Positions 1-12,634 of a DNA stretch of 64,000 nt are shown here, one piece after another (within the stretch, counting starts at the first letter, position 1; each line of letters starts with the position of its first letter). The notes under the pieces are model-generated. The model worked only from the letters and a program-made list of their open reading frames with translations. It searched no databases and was not told the DNA's origin. The position numbers were made by a program, and so were the translations under genes. The stretch is from Quillaja saponaria. Taxonomy: Eukaryota; Streptophyta; Magnoliopsida; Fabales; Quillajaceae. The stretch spans positions 21,398,062 through 21,462,061 of the forward strand of contig CM055611.1 in the NCBI GenBank assembly GCA_029379385.1, in the 5' to 3' direction.

Positions 1-553
1 TCAACAAATTTTAAATAACGTTGAAAAAATTGTTAACTTATGATACAATATTGATAAATAAAATATATTTAAAATTGCAAACATAAGATTTAAAAATTAA
101 TTCTTTCAAAATCTCCTCTGACAAAGTCAATTCTTCTAAACATTGTTTTTCAAAGGCTAACAAAAATCACAAAAACGAGACCACGTCCTCTTAACATCAG
201 TAATTTTTTTTTCTTTTCCCTTTTGTTTTCCAAACTAAACAAACCAATACTAGACTGACTTTTTTTTTTCGGGTTGAGAAAACAACTACTTGTTTCTCAG
301 TATTTACAAATAAATATTCAGAAAATAGTACAAAGGAAAGGAAAAGAAAAAGCGAAATTGGATGGATGTATTCATATGTAGGCATTGTGTCATCCCCTTC
401 AGCCATGTTGATTGATATAACAACGTTGTATCCACAACTCCAACCTGTGGTGTCTCATTCTTAAGTACTACGTTTCCAGCTCCAGGCTCCAGCATCTCAC
501 TTGGGGCTCATAAATACCTCCTTGTCTTCAAATATGAATGGCAGGTTTCTTCC
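1..553. other. 3' flank of the EMB1703-like gene
   Basis: No coding region is supported here. The stretch from about 300 to 553 lies just downstream (minus sense) of the EMB1703-like stop codon and probably holds its 3' untranslated region. Short open frames in this stretch are low-complexity and show no family resemblance. Confidence 0.5.
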
Positions 554-3500
554 TCATCTCTTGCTACGTTTCTTCAGCTTCCTCTTTGACCTTTTACTGA
601 AAAAAACAAACCAATAAGGTTTTTACATAGCTGAGTGATGAAGAAATTCATACATTACTTCATATTACGAGATATTACCCAAAAACTATCAAACCCCACT
701 GCTGAATTTGAAACTAACAGATCAAAGATTACCTCTTGGTGGGTCTGCCTCCAAAACCAAATACGCCCTTCGTTAGCGAGCTAATATCCACAGAGCGTTC
801 CCGCATAATTGCATCATGGTATATTTTGCTCCCAATCTCGGTTATTTGGTCTTCTACTTCTTCTAGTGTCTGGTCTATGTTGAGCTGAAGCTCCCCCTTT
901 CTGATGACAGTAACGCTGAACCCATTTGCTTTGGCTTCCCGAAAAGCATCCTGAGGAGGATTAAGGAAGGTTAAGGAAGCACCATAAGAGATTCCCAGTA
1001 TCCAAAAGTATAAAAGAGATGAAAGATGAAACATAAATAGAAGTGTCACTTAAGTTTGTTGATCATATGAAATACAAATTCAAAGAGCACGAGGTCGTAA
1101 ATGAAGGTAAATTCAATTGATAAGATTGTTAGGCAAAATAACGTATTAAAGAACAATGAAGCATCTGGTAGCCCTATGAAAAAAGCCTCTTTGGCCGTCT
1201 GATCTCAAATAAATTGCACAGCAATCAACAAGGCAGTCGTGAAATGAACTATTGGAGCCTTGAAAATTAGTATGAAAAGGAATTCAGCTTTTCACCTTAG
1301 GTGGTCGTGCAACAACAAAAGCATGTCCATTTCCAAGCATGTCCATATGAGCCTGAATGATATAACAAAGATCTTTGCAATCACCAGCATCCTCAAAAGC
1401 AATCATGTGATAAGGTTTAGGTTCCACTTCAAGATCTGTGGCCATCTCCAATGAATAAAATCCTACTCGCTCTTCTCCGTTGTCAACTGTGTACAATTCA
1501 ATACACTGCAAAAAGATGAACAAATTTATTCAGTAACTAAGCAGCCAAAGGAAAATCTGGAAACATATAGAGGAAAGCTTGCAGCATATTTCTGTAGAAT
1601 CATCATTCAAATATAATATTGACACTTTTTACTGTCCCGGATTCTGCAGATACAATCAAGTAGAACAAAATAGAACTTGCAGATGGACATACCAGTACGT
1701 GTGAAAGATCTAACCACCATAAGTAATCTTCCTCTTTCTCGTCTGCATATTCGCGATATTTGCTCACTACAGCTTGTGGTCCAAATAATTCCATTTCTCT
1801 CTTAAGTTTGTTGAGTTTCTTTTCCATGAATCTCCTATTCCTATCAGGTATTTTGGTCATCAGATCAGCAGCTTCCTCTACTTCTTTCTCAGTAATCCAC
1901 CGATCCAAATCCTTCCCCATGTCCTTCATAACGGATTTAACTTCTGGGTCTGTCTCTGCATTATATGATTCTAAAAACCCACTGGACCATTTCTTAGTGT
2001 GTTGCCAATATTCTTTACCCGATTTTCTGCCAGCTCTAAGAGAACCATCACTGCCTTCAATAACAGTCTTCGAATTCTTCAAATTCTCATCAAGAACTTT
2101 CTTCTTTGAATCAATATCCACTAAAGAAGCATTAACATTTTCATGGGATAAGGATTCTGTTGTATTTTCAACAGAGGGTTTCACATCCTTTTTCACAGGA
2201 TATGTGTTAGAATTATTTCCAGCGGAAATTGTCTGCCTTTCTTCTAAGAAGTTATTTAGGAACTCAGGAATGTTCTCCACCGGGGGCCCTTTCCAACGTG
2301 GTATAATTTTTTCTAGTGGATCATACAAGCTGATGCCATCTATATAAAGAAAAGAAAACCATTAACCAAGAGCTTCAATATAATAAAAAGGTGCTAGTTC
2401 ATATGTCATCAGAAATCCATTAGTAGATGTCTACAAGAAATCAAGGACCATAGATACTAATATTTCTCTTGCCACAAAAAAAATAAAAGAAACAAATAAT
2501 CATTAAATTAAAATGCTGCTTATTTCTGCAAGGAATTCACAGTTAATACTCCTAAAAGTTTTAGAAGCAAAGCAACTACCTGCTCCATAGTCAAGATTTT
2601 CAATATTTGAATGAAGCCATTCATGCAGATTAGTCAGATTTTTATTCTCTTTCTCTACGTTCTTCTCAAGACCCCTCAAGAATGCTTGTTTATCTTCAAC
2701 GCCCATCAAATGAAATGGGTCCCGTCCAGCAAGTTCATTCTCACGGACCTGGAAAACAATATCTCTAAGATGATTATCTTTCATCCAGTCAAATTCTCTA
2801 TCATCTTCATTGGATTCAAGTGGTTCCATCTTGGTATTTATATCTAGTTGTTGATTAACTTTCTGTTTTGCAACCATGTAGTTATCTCTGAATCCAGCTC
2901 CAATCTTCTTAATTATGGGCTCAACTTCATGAAAGTTTTTCTCCATCCAGTTTTCTGTCATTGATGATGGTCCAGTCTCCATATTGATGCCGTCAGCTTC
3001 ATCACTTAAAGTAGTCTGGGACTCCTGAAGATATCCCACTTCAAAACCAATCTCAAAATTCTCGGAGTAGCTATTCTTGGTTTTGATAGGTTCCTTAGAC
3101 TGCAGATCAGGATCCTCACAAGCTCTTATGGAAGGTTCAGGATCTGATGTTCCACCTGAATTAGTACATCTTGACAATATGTCATTTGCATATGATATCT
3201 GGCTTGTATGGCTACCGAAACTATTACCAGTTGGAGATCTCCAGTCATCAGCATTATCTTTCACAGTTTCAATTAGAGATTCTTGGTCAGGAACTTGCTC
3301 GTGATGTTTCTTTTGCAGGTAATGTCTAGCTTCGCTCACTGACCGTATGACTCTGGGTTTCATCTTGGCAGAATTTTTCTTTTTCATACTTGAGTTTCCA
3401 CTTGGGGCATCGGAGAGCTGTTTGTCTTCTCCAAGTTCCTTCATATGCAGAGTGCTCCCGTTATGTTTAGTTTCTTCCATACTGATTTTCTTATCATCTG

Positions 3501-4986
3501 AAACTATTACACTTGAAGAACTACAAGATTGCACATTGCTTTCATCTAAGGAAGCTACCTTATCCAAAAATTCAGTATCAACAATCTCTGTATCATCTAC
3601 AGACAGCATCCTTGTAGTTATGTTAGCATCCATCATCTGACTTATGTCCTCATCTGGAAGGTTACTTAGACTCTCCTCACGATTGTTTTTGACCACTTTT
3701 ATTTCATTGGGTGATTCTTCAATCACAGGGTTGTTTTTTTCACTATCTTTACAAACTACAGAATGCTCTCTCCCCTCAACTTCCCGTGCCTCTCTGGCCA
3801 GTTCTCTGATTTCCTGAATTTTATTGTCCATGTCCAAAAACATTGATGTTGCATTGCTTGATGATTTCTGTACTACAAGTTTATCCGAAGAAGCCTTAGT
3901 TTTCAGAATGCTAGTCATAAGTTTTTCCTTATCTAGTTTAGGCTTTTCAAGGGATATCATTGGCGGTTCTGAAGGTTCTACAAGAACTTCCACGCTACCC
4001 TTCTTAAACACCTCTCTCTCTTTTCTTGATTTCATCTTCCTCCTCATCATTTCCTTCTCCAATTCTGTGTATTGAGCCTCCTCATTTCCAAAAGCAAATA
4101 ATTTTTTCAGTGCCCATAGTGCAACGAAAACACACAGAATTGCACTCCCAGCTTTTGAAAGCTTTGGAAACAGCTCGGGTTGATGAGTGAAACCCCGGAT
4201 TGCACTAACAAAACCAGCCTTCTCACCTTGAACAACAAATTTAGCTACTGAACTATTCCTAGGAATCACATTGTTACCACTCTCCAGCTCTCTAGCTAAA
4301 CTCTTGGCAGACAAAATTTTTGAATTAACTTCTGTCAAGCCCTCAAGTTCTTGTCGCTCAACTTGGCTTCTTCTTAGTATTTCATCCTCGTTAACAGCAA
4401 CCTTTTGCACATTCCCCTCCGAATCTTGATAAACAGTAAAAATAGGAGCAGACCCAATACCCCAATACTCAACATCTTTCTTGTACTGATCGACCCAATT
4501 CTCCAATTCATTCAGCAAAACAGATTCACCCAAACGTTTTGATTTTGACTTTTCTACCGTATTGTTGTCGGCTATATCATCACCAACAACTCCTTTAACA
4601 GAAACACTCTCTTCTACACTATCATAACTAAAATTATCTCCTACAATTCCACTGTCATTGAAACTAGGTGATGGGTGCTGAAAATCGAAAGCTGGGTCTG
4701 AAGGTATCGGATTGATACGTACCTGTTGATCCTCGAGGAGCTTCTTCCTAAGCCAGTTCCGGCGATTGGTGGGTCGACCAAAATGAGCCCAAATTTGAAA
4801 CTTTCTCGTATTTGAAAGGGGTAAGTAGACTGTTAATGAATTCTTTCTATAAAATCTGGAGATGGGTACTTTGGGCCTGGATGGGATTTTCTTGTTCCAA
4901 TTACTAGTGGGAAATTTAATACAGGAAGATGGAATTGCAGCGAAAATTTCACACTTGTTTGGGGTTGAAAGATTGAGGACCTCCAT
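554..4986 (-). CDS. EMB1703: EMB1703-like plastid protein, five exons, intact
   Basis: Exons (minus strand): 2580-4986, 1693-2339, 1296-1505, 733-950 and 554-596. All junctions are GT-AG and the phases agree, giving 1174 aa. I recognise it as the homologue of Arabidopsis EMBRYO DEFECTIVE 1703 (At3g61780), known genetically as needed for embryo development; its biochemical role is unclear to me. The Ser/Lys/Arg-rich N-terminus looks like a chloroplast transit peptide. A conserved block follows at about residues 70-105 (RRNWLRKKLLEDQQ then INPIPSDPAFDFQHP), then one hydrophobic segment at about 278-298. The middle is long, acidic and low-complexity, rich in Ser, Glu and Lys, and the C-terminal region is conserved. 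The last exon is only 43 nt and adds a Lys/Arg-rich tail. The start is the first ATG of a long open frame. Confidence 0.88.
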
Positions 4987-7752
4987 GGACGAAGATATGG
5001 AGGTTACCCAGGGTGAACTTTACTAGGCATAGTCGGCCAGGAATTTGATATAACCGGCGACGTTATACATTGGTTTAGCGGTGATATTTGGACTTTATGA
5101 AAACTTTCACTAATTAATCTTTTGGTGAATAACTTATCATCGTTAAAATTTAAAAATTTATAATAATTTACTCACGCTCAAGCCAAAACAAATTATTAAA
5201 AATTACAAGTCATTTTAAAATTTTATACATTCAAATAATTTATGATTTTTCATTACCAACATAAAATATATGACTTATATATATATAACTTATGTGTCAC
5301 ATAAAAGTAGATATAAAATTTTAAATAAATAAAAAGTAAGGTGAAAACATAATAATTCGTTTAATAAATAAATCTAACTCAAATTCTATAAAATATGAGT
5401 TTGTGAGCCTAATTTATTTAATATATAATTTTAATATTTTATAAATAATTTAAACATGCCATAAGAGTTTAGACTAAAGTGAAACTAAATTGAATATGTT
5501 TATATTTTAACAGTTTTCCTTTAACCAGTTTAATAAATGGGAATTTTAGGCTTTAGCCAACTCTAGCAGAAAAATACACTTTCTCATTCAAATCACTCTC
5601 CCATCCCACGTTTCTCCAAAATTCGAAGATGGTGGTCTAAAGAATGCAAGACCAACCAGACTTATGTTTGCAGATGCTAATGGGATCGTTTTGATGCCAA
5701 GGAGAAACTTTGAAAACGAAATGTCATTTTCTTCCCATAGGGCCAGATATATGAGGCATTTGACGAATCCTGCTACTCAACCATGTGATGTTGACACTAA
5801 ATATAATGAGTAGAACATTTTTTGCGTCTATGCAAATGTACTTGCATAGGTGTTATTGATCTTCAACCTATGGATTCCATGAGAGAGCTTTCATATAATT
5901 TCAAGTTGCAGCTTGTTAGCCAAAAACCAACTTAAATGTTCACTGAAACTGGAGGCTCTGGTTGGCTCTCAATTCTCACCTCACCTTTTAGAATAGAACA
6001 TGAAAATTGAAGGCGCTGGTTGGCTCTAAATTCTCACCTCACCTTACCTTTTAGAATGGAACATGGAACAAATTTGCTAGGACTAACATTGTATATTTAT
6101 TGAATAGTCAAAATTGTTGATGGACTTTCCCCATGCATGAGTCTATTTCCCCAATTTATACTCATCTACCTTCTTCATTAATAGTGGAGATTTATTATAT
6201 CAACTGGTCCATATTAGTTCTCTAGAAGCAACTCTTAAAAAAAAAAAAAAAAAACTACATATTTTCACCATCTTAGAAACGGGCTCAAGGATTTTGACCA
6301 AAAATCTTTTTAGTTGATAATTTTCTAATTAGATTATTTTTAGTGTGCAAGAAATAACTAACTAGAAATTGATTGAGATTTTCTAATAAGGTTTATCTTG
6401 GTGAGTAAGTAAATAAATCTAAGTAGATTGTAGGGTTTCATAAAATAAAGGAAAAGTTTACTTGTTGAGCAAATCCTATGTATATAAAATGTAGGTTTGT
6501 GAGAATTGTATATATAAAAAAGAGAAATATTTAATATTTGTGAGACCTCTTCGTATAGGTGCAAGAGAGATTAGTAGATATTACTAAAGACATAGTATGA
6601 GAGTGGTGAGAATAATATAAGTAAAATGTCACTTTTTCTATATAATTTTTCTTAGAATGTTAGTAAATTATTTTTTCATCCGTGATGTGTATAATAAATC
6701 AAACTACGTTATATCTTGTAGTGATGTTTATTTCAATTATATTCTACTTATATTTTGTAGTCATTTTCTTCTATTATTTTAACTAAAATTCACTAAAGAT
6801 TGGAAAGAAATTTGGTATAATTTTTAACACTCACTGCACCGCAGTAGATTGCATGCCGTGAGCGACAAAGGCTACTAGGAGTCCTCACCATATCTTTTCG
6901 GCTTTTGTTCTTTTCCTGTTGGGTTTACTAATTGGGCTCAGCTTAACCAAAAGCATAAGTTTGAACAAAAAGTCTGTGACAGAACTGTTACAGTAAATAG
7001 TGAAAATATATAATCTTATGAATAGTTAAGCATCTTTCTAGTCAGGCTATTCCTAATTTTTTCATTGTTATCAACCCCATTATCTAACAATTCTTCCTTA
7101 GGTGAAAAAATTCAATTATTATTGTGTTGGTGAAGTGATTATTAACATGGGATTGGGTCAGTGGATTCATGTGACACAAGTGTGTATAATATCAAGTCTT
7201 TCTCACAATTGATGTTGTCCTGTTGCAGTTTTACTTTTTCATTCCATCCAGAACTTGGTTAGGATTTATATTTAATTTATTTATGTAATTTACATTTGCC
7301 TTTCCATTTTAAATACTACTGAACTTTCTGTGGAATTATAGCAACTTTTAGTCCAGAAATAGAAATGATGAACATGGTTGATTTGTTACTTTTTCTTTCT
7401 TTTAATTTTTTTAATTTTTTCTTCTTGGCTAAATACGAAACCAATTGTATAGGTGTTGAGAATTGAATTCATTTCTATGCTTCATCAAAATGAAAAATGT
7501 AAGAAATATTTAAAATTGACTCTGTCAGTATGTATAATATTTTAGAATTCTAGAATATGTTTAGTTATTAACTCTTCGGTTTAAATGATCTTGGAATTGT
7601 AAAGGCCTGGACCTCCTACTTTTTGGTTGGAGGAAGTTTCCTGCATTGGGACGACAATATTTAGTAGAATTCAATTCTTCTGTATTGAATTTTGACTGGC
7701 TTAGCTATAACTGTAGTTGCAGATAATGGTCCAGTCTTTGTTCATCTAAATC
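4987..7752. other. AT-rich intergenic region upstream of the EMB1703-like gene
   Basis: The first few hundred bases should contain the EMB1703-like promoter and 5' UTR. The rest is AT-rich, with an A tract near 6238-6254 and a short tandem repeat (listed separately). I found no open frame with a recognisable domain. Confidence 0.6.
5944..6063. repeat. Two-copy imperfect tandem repeat, about 60 bp unit
   Basis: Copy 1 (5944-6000) and copy 2 (6001-6063) share GCTGGTTGGCTCT-like, AATTCTCACCTCACCTT and TTTTAGAAT.GAACA segments. Copy 2 carries a small internal expansion (an additional ACCTT). No coding potential is visible. Confidence 0.85.
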
Positions 7753-8232
7753 TTGAAATTGTGCTTGACTGTATATCATGTAAATCCTGTGACTCCAACG
7801 CTAAGAGAGCAACTCAGTTGTTGCAAAGAAACTTCAAACTTTAAGGGGCAGCTCATCCAAGCACGGTCGAAGACTTTAAACCATCAATTTGTGGATGTGA
7901 CAGAGGCAAAAGAGTTGATTTGGGCTATGGATATTGCAAAAGATCAGGAATGGGACTGTGTTGATTTTGAAAGTGATGCGCAGGGGATAGTGAATCTTTT
8001 GAATGGCAATCAGAAGGCCATCCCCTGGCATTTTATAAACTTGGTGAAAGAGAGTTCAAAGAAGTTTTCTATCAATCCTAATTGGATCTGTTCTTGGTGT
8101 CCTAGAGGTGCCAATATGGCTGCCCATAATTTGTGTAGGTGGTCTCTTAGTGTTCTACATAATGGTCAGGTGGATATCACTCCCCAGTCTGTAAAGCAGG
8201 CCTTGCTGTTATATTCTGTTTCCGTTTTATGA
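7753..8232 (+). pseudogene. RNase H-like fragment (RVT_3 type), probably from a LINE
   Basis: The open frame of 159 codons resembles the C-terminal two thirds of the plant RNase H-like domain found at the end of non-LTR retrotransposons and in some host proteins. Visible landmarks are an E in VTEAKELIWAMDIA, an ESDAQG block carrying a catalytic-type Asp, and a closing RGANMAAHNLCRW block. There the usual final Asp is replaced by His, a substitution common in plant members. The first beta-strand with the first catalytic Asp is missing, so the N-terminus of the open frame is probably chance sequence. No reverse transcriptase lies upstream. I infer a truncated retroelement or captured-domain relic, unlikely to be an active nuclease. 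Confidence 0.65.
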
Positions 8233-8932
8233 AATTAATTTTTCTTAGGAAAAAAACTCATTGTTGCAAAGATGTACTGGGAGTTATAGACAGACTGATT
8301 GACCTCATCTGAAGAGCAAACCATACAAACAAGGAATCAAAAGGAGACAGTGGTTTTATCAAAAAGTTGAGGCAATCTAAAACATGTGTATCAGTTTTCT
8401 TTAGAAACTTGATAAAAAAAAACACCATATTTTTATATATGTCTTCTTTAATTTACATGTGTTAAACATATTGTATATGGTTGTCCTAGAAGTTAAAACT
8501 TTAGTTTTATAAATTAATGACTTGCTGTTTGCCTTTGGTAAGATGTGTATCTTATGTCTCCTGAAACAACTTTGTTTCTCCATGCAACCCTTTCTTCACA
8601 AATAGGCCCAAAGAAGAAAAAAAAAGGATTGAACTTAAATATAAAAAGGGTATTTTCCACTATTATTAGGATTCAAGGGAAACTGAAGCATCATGTGTTT
8701 GTCTGTACACACTATCTGAATCTTGAATCCTTAGATACTATTCATTACTAATAATGTGAAGAAGTGTACAAAGACAAACATGGATTAATGCAGTAATATT
8801 CTTTCATTCAATTATTACCTTACAACTTTTACATACTGAAATCAAAGTAACAAGGTGCTATATATGTAAATTTTCTAGACTGATATTGCTTTCTACTCAT
8901 GCATGGATGGCTACTAATTGTCTCGATCTTCT
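8233..8932. other. Intergenic region 3' of the oxidase gene
   Basis: Nothing recognisable. The part nearest 8932 is probably the 3' UTR of the berberine-bridge-enzyme-like gene. Confidence 0.5.
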
Positions 8933-10535
8933 TCAACCACCCTGCAAGAGGGGGATGCTTTGTTCATTCTTGAAGAAATTAGAAGGATCAACCATAGTCT
9001 TCACATGTACCAATCTATTGAAATTGTTCTTGAAGTATTTAATACCCCAAATACTTGCTTGCTTATAGCTTGTGTTGCCTTTGTCATTTATTCCAATGTC
9101 AAGGTCTCTGTAGTTGAAATATGCAGCTCTAGGAGATTTAGAAACAAAAGGAGTCAGGTAACTATACAGATTTCTGATCCAGTTAATATTTCTTTGGGAC
9201 AGAGCATCTCTATCTTCTCTCCAATACACATAGTGCTGGATTTTGTATATGTTTCCAGCTCTGTGAGGGAATGGAATTTCGGATTCTGGAATCTCACTCA
9301 TCTTCCCCCCATATGGACTGAGAATCAGTTGACTTGTCTGTGGTTCTAATTCATGTAGTTTTTTCCATATGCCTTCTAACCCAACTTCAGGAATGGGTTC
9401 CTTCACATAGTCTGATTTTCCTTTGAAGAATATTCTAAAGGGCTGACTTCTGTTTAGTAAAGCATTAAGGGGTTCTCCAGTAGAAAATCCGGCGAAGTAA
9501 GGAATAGTCTCAATCCATCTCATTTCAATACAATCTTGTCTCAGCAAACCTAGCTCGGGGAAGCTTTGTTGTATCAAAGGAAGGAGCTGATCTACACCAC
9601 CAAGAAACATGGAATTGAATGAAGCTTGTATTGTAGGCATCCTTCCTTGACTAGAATTCACACTTTGCAAGATGACCCTAATGAATAAGTCTTCATGCAA
9701 TTTGTCTGCAACATATTGCCACCTGTGTACAAGCTTGGTTGCATTTTGATCCAGTGTCCTTTGAACTGTGAAGACAGTCACAATTGGTGGTACAGGCACC
9801 AACTTTATCTTCCATGCCAGGATAACTCCAAAGCTTGCCCCCCCCCCCCCCTCCTCTTATTGCCCAAAATAGATTTTCCCCCATTGCTTTCCTATCAAGA
9901 AACCTACCTTTGACATCAATCAATTGTGCATCAACTATGTTGTCAGCAGCAAGACCATATTTCCTCATCAAAAAGCCATACCCCCCACCACTAAAGTGTC
10001 CACCAACTCCCATAGTTGGGCAAACACCGGCTGGAAAGCCGAGTGTTTTACTTTTCTCAGCAATCCTATAATAAACCTCACCAACCGTTGCCCCGGCTTG
10101 AACCCATGCACTTTTATTTTCTACATCTACTTCAATCGATCGAAGATTAATGAGATCAATAACAACAAATGGGACATCTGACACAAAGGAAAGCCCCTCA
10201 TAATCGTGACCACCACTTCTAATTCTAATTTGCAAGCCATATAATTGGGAACATTTAATGGCCTCTTGAATTTGGGATGCTTCCAATGGTGTAACAATGA
10301 CAAGAGGTTTAGGAGTCATATTGGAAGAAAATCTGAGATTTTTTATGGAAAATTCAAGTATAGAAGAGTAGGAGGAGTTAGTTTGGGTATAAACAAGCTT
10401 AGTAATTGAGGTAGTGTTGTGAGAATGAAGTGAAAGACATTGAAGAAAATTTTCATGGTTGTCAGCTGAAGAAGCCCATGAGAATGAGAATAAAAGAGCA
10501 ACAACAAAAGGGAAAGATGAGCTTAGAAGCTTCAT
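8933..10535 (-). CDS. Berberine bridge enzyme-like FAD oxidase, frame broken in a G14 run
   Basis: Intronless, with two minus-strand frames that join inside a homopolymer of 14 Gs (9838-9851, Cs on the plus strand). One base fewer would give about 533 aa, the normal family length. Residues 1 to about 23 form a secretory signal. The FAD-binding domain spans about 70-250. His110 in SGGHDYEG and Cys172 in VCPTMGVGGH are the pair that holds FAD bicovalently in this family. The C-terminal BBE domain follows, with HYVYWRE and a VDPSNFF end. Family members are secreted oxidases of carbohydrates, monolignols or alkaloid precursors; the substrate here cannot be read from sequence. The ATG at 10535 starts the signal peptide. 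The break sits in the RGGGG loop, so a sequencing or assembly length error is as likely as a true null allele. Confidence 0.88.
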
Positions 10536-10585
10536 TTTTGCTAGTGCAGGTATGGGGTGCTTTAAGAGTAGATCACAGCTAATTC

Positions 10586-10600
10586 TCTTATTTATATACT
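10586..10600 (-). promoter_or_regulatory. TATA box of the BBE-like gene
   Basis: On the minus strand this reads AGTATATAAATAAG, a good TATA element about 55 nt upstream of the start codon at 10535, leaving room for a 5' UTR of about 25 nt. Confidence 0.6.
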
Positions 10601-11129
10601 AAGAGTAGCAAGGAAAACTTAAATGTCCCTGAATAGTACTAGATAAGAATTTTTCATTTGGAAGTTACTTGCTTGACTAAGACAATATGAATGCCTTGTA
10701 TATTCATCTAATTAAGTTATATGAGACAATTCAAGAATTATCAATATTCTAATCTAAATAAACACAGTAGATGGGGGTGACAGAAAGTTGCAATCAATAA
10801 ATGTAGAACTCAACTTGTCTTGCATACATGCAGGTGATGAAAATTGAAGTCCAATGTTAGCAACATCTAAGATAAAGGTTCAAACTTCCGTGATTGATTT
10901 GTTAATTCATTGCTTAAGTCATTCTTCCAACCACCTCCCCATATAAAACGACATCGTGTTCAAGATATAGATGCTGATTTTTCCAAGTTTGAAGTCACCA
11001 CATTTTTTTTTTTTAATAATGGGCAAACTGCAGAGAGTCAATCAAACTCCGATATTGTTTACTATTATGGCATGTATTTGTATATTTGAACGGATCTACA
11101 AGAAGTTGACTGAAAAATAAAAAGATTAA
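10601..11129. other. Upstream region of the BBE-like gene
   Basis: AT-rich and without coding features. It probably holds the distal promoter of the oxidase gene. Confidence 0.4.
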
Positions 11130-11575
11130 ATTATACTTTTCATCCTTATAGTTTACATTAGAATTTATTTTATTTTTTATAGTTTAAAAGTTTAGAATTA
11201 AGAACTTGGTATTTTCAAAATCGAGTTAATATAATTCCTGCCGACATTTTCTATTTAAATTGACTTAACAAAACATGACGCAGATCAACAAAATCCTATA
11301 TTGTCAAATAAAAGGTTACATGTCAATATTATCTATCTCAAATAAAATATTTTTGAAATAAACAATTAAAACTATGAGTTCTTGATTTTAGAACTAAGAT
11401 GTCAATATATCTATCTCAAATATAGTTCATGTCATCTTCTGTTAAGGTAATTTGGACGAAAGATAACGGTAGAGATCATATTAGCTAGATTTTAAAACTA
11501 TAAGTTTTTTATTTTAACTTTTTAAACTATAATCACTAAAGTGGATTCTAGTACAAATTATATGATAAAAATATT
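11130..11575. mobile_element. MITE-like element with about 150 bp imperfect inverted repeats
   Basis: The left arm (about 11130-11280) and the reverse complement of the right arm (about 11410-11575) align through TATAGTTTAAAA, TTTTAAAATC.AG.TAATAT, and TTAACA.AA.ATGAC blocks. The centre is short and non-coding. Long imperfect arms suggest a Mutator-type miniature element. I could not identify a target-site duplication. Confidence 0.6.
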
Positions 11576-11597
11576 AGCAAAAATTACACTTTATTCA

Positions 11598-12233
11598 TTT
11601 TACAATGACCCTCATAAATTATTGAATTAGGCACATAACTCCTTTATTTGAGTTATAATTAGCAAATAACTCTCAATTATTCAAATTAGTTATTAAATGT
11701 AACAAATTAACTCAAAAAGGACTAAACTATCTTAGTTATAAGGTAATTTTTTTATTTTATTTATGTTTTTCATTTTCTATATCTTGTTTCTTATTTTATC
11801 CTTTTTTTTTTAGAATTTAACCTCTCCATATTTATCTAAATTTAACATATTTCTTAATAACTGTAATACATTAATAAGGATTTTTTTTTTGACAAAAATA
11901 TTATCATTGAGAAGATAATTTATATGATTTCTGTAAATGTGTAAAATAATATTAGCAAATTTATTGATAATTTTAAAATAATGATAAGAAAATAAAGATT
12001 ATAAAGGATTATTGTCTTTGTATACTAAAATTGAATTAAAGAGTTTCATTTCAAAAGAAAATAAGGAAGAAAAACGTAGAAAGGAGAAAACATATAATAA
12101 GGGTAATTTAGTCTTTTTGAGTTAATTTGTAAATTTAATAATTAATGCGGATGATTGAGGTTAATTATTAATTATAACTCAAATAAGGGAGTTATTTGAC
12201 TAAATTAATAATTTATGAGAGTCATTACAAAAT
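11598..12233. mobile_element. MITE with about 140 bp terminal inverted repeats
   Basis: The left arm (about 11598-11745) and the right arm (about 12095-12233) are clear inverted copies, roughly 80% identical by eye. Shared blocks include AATTAACTCAAAAAG, TTATTTGAGTTATAATTA and CTCATAAATTATT. The centre is AT-rich and encodes nothing. The class is probably Mutator-like, judged from arm length only. Confidence 0.8.
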
Positions 12234-12634
12234 ATATAGTAGTCGATGATATAAAGCACAGTTGACCAAAATATATTCGAAAACAAAGAAAATCTAAACC
12301 ATTGAATCTTCTATTTACAATAGTATGATCCCTATTGCGTGCATTTATTCAAAGGCTCACTTTGATCATATTGATAATTCAATACAAGAAAATTGATCTT
12401 TATCGAAGTCCAGTCAGTCGATAAAGACCTAAATGTTAGTCAATAAAAGCTTTAAGAACAATTGTTCATTACTAAAAATCAATTATTAAAATTTTAGTTG
12501 GAAATACTAACCAATTTTGAGGCTAATTAATATTACTAACTCACGGTTTCTCCATAAAATTAGTGCTCAAAAAAGTTTGTCTATAAGTACAACCAAGTGA
12601 CCAACTGGTTGGTTAGTTAGTAAAAAAATTTTAA

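Noticed and set aside
1760..2347. Plus-strand open frame of 195 codons
   Set aside because: It lies antisense to exon 2 of the EMB1703-like gene, is Ser/Phe-rich as expected of a shadow frame, and matches no family.
7753..8232. RNase H-like frame as an intact host gene
   Set aside because: The first catalytic strand is missing, no promoter or introns are seen, and the N-terminal residues do not fit the domain, so a relic is the simpler reading.
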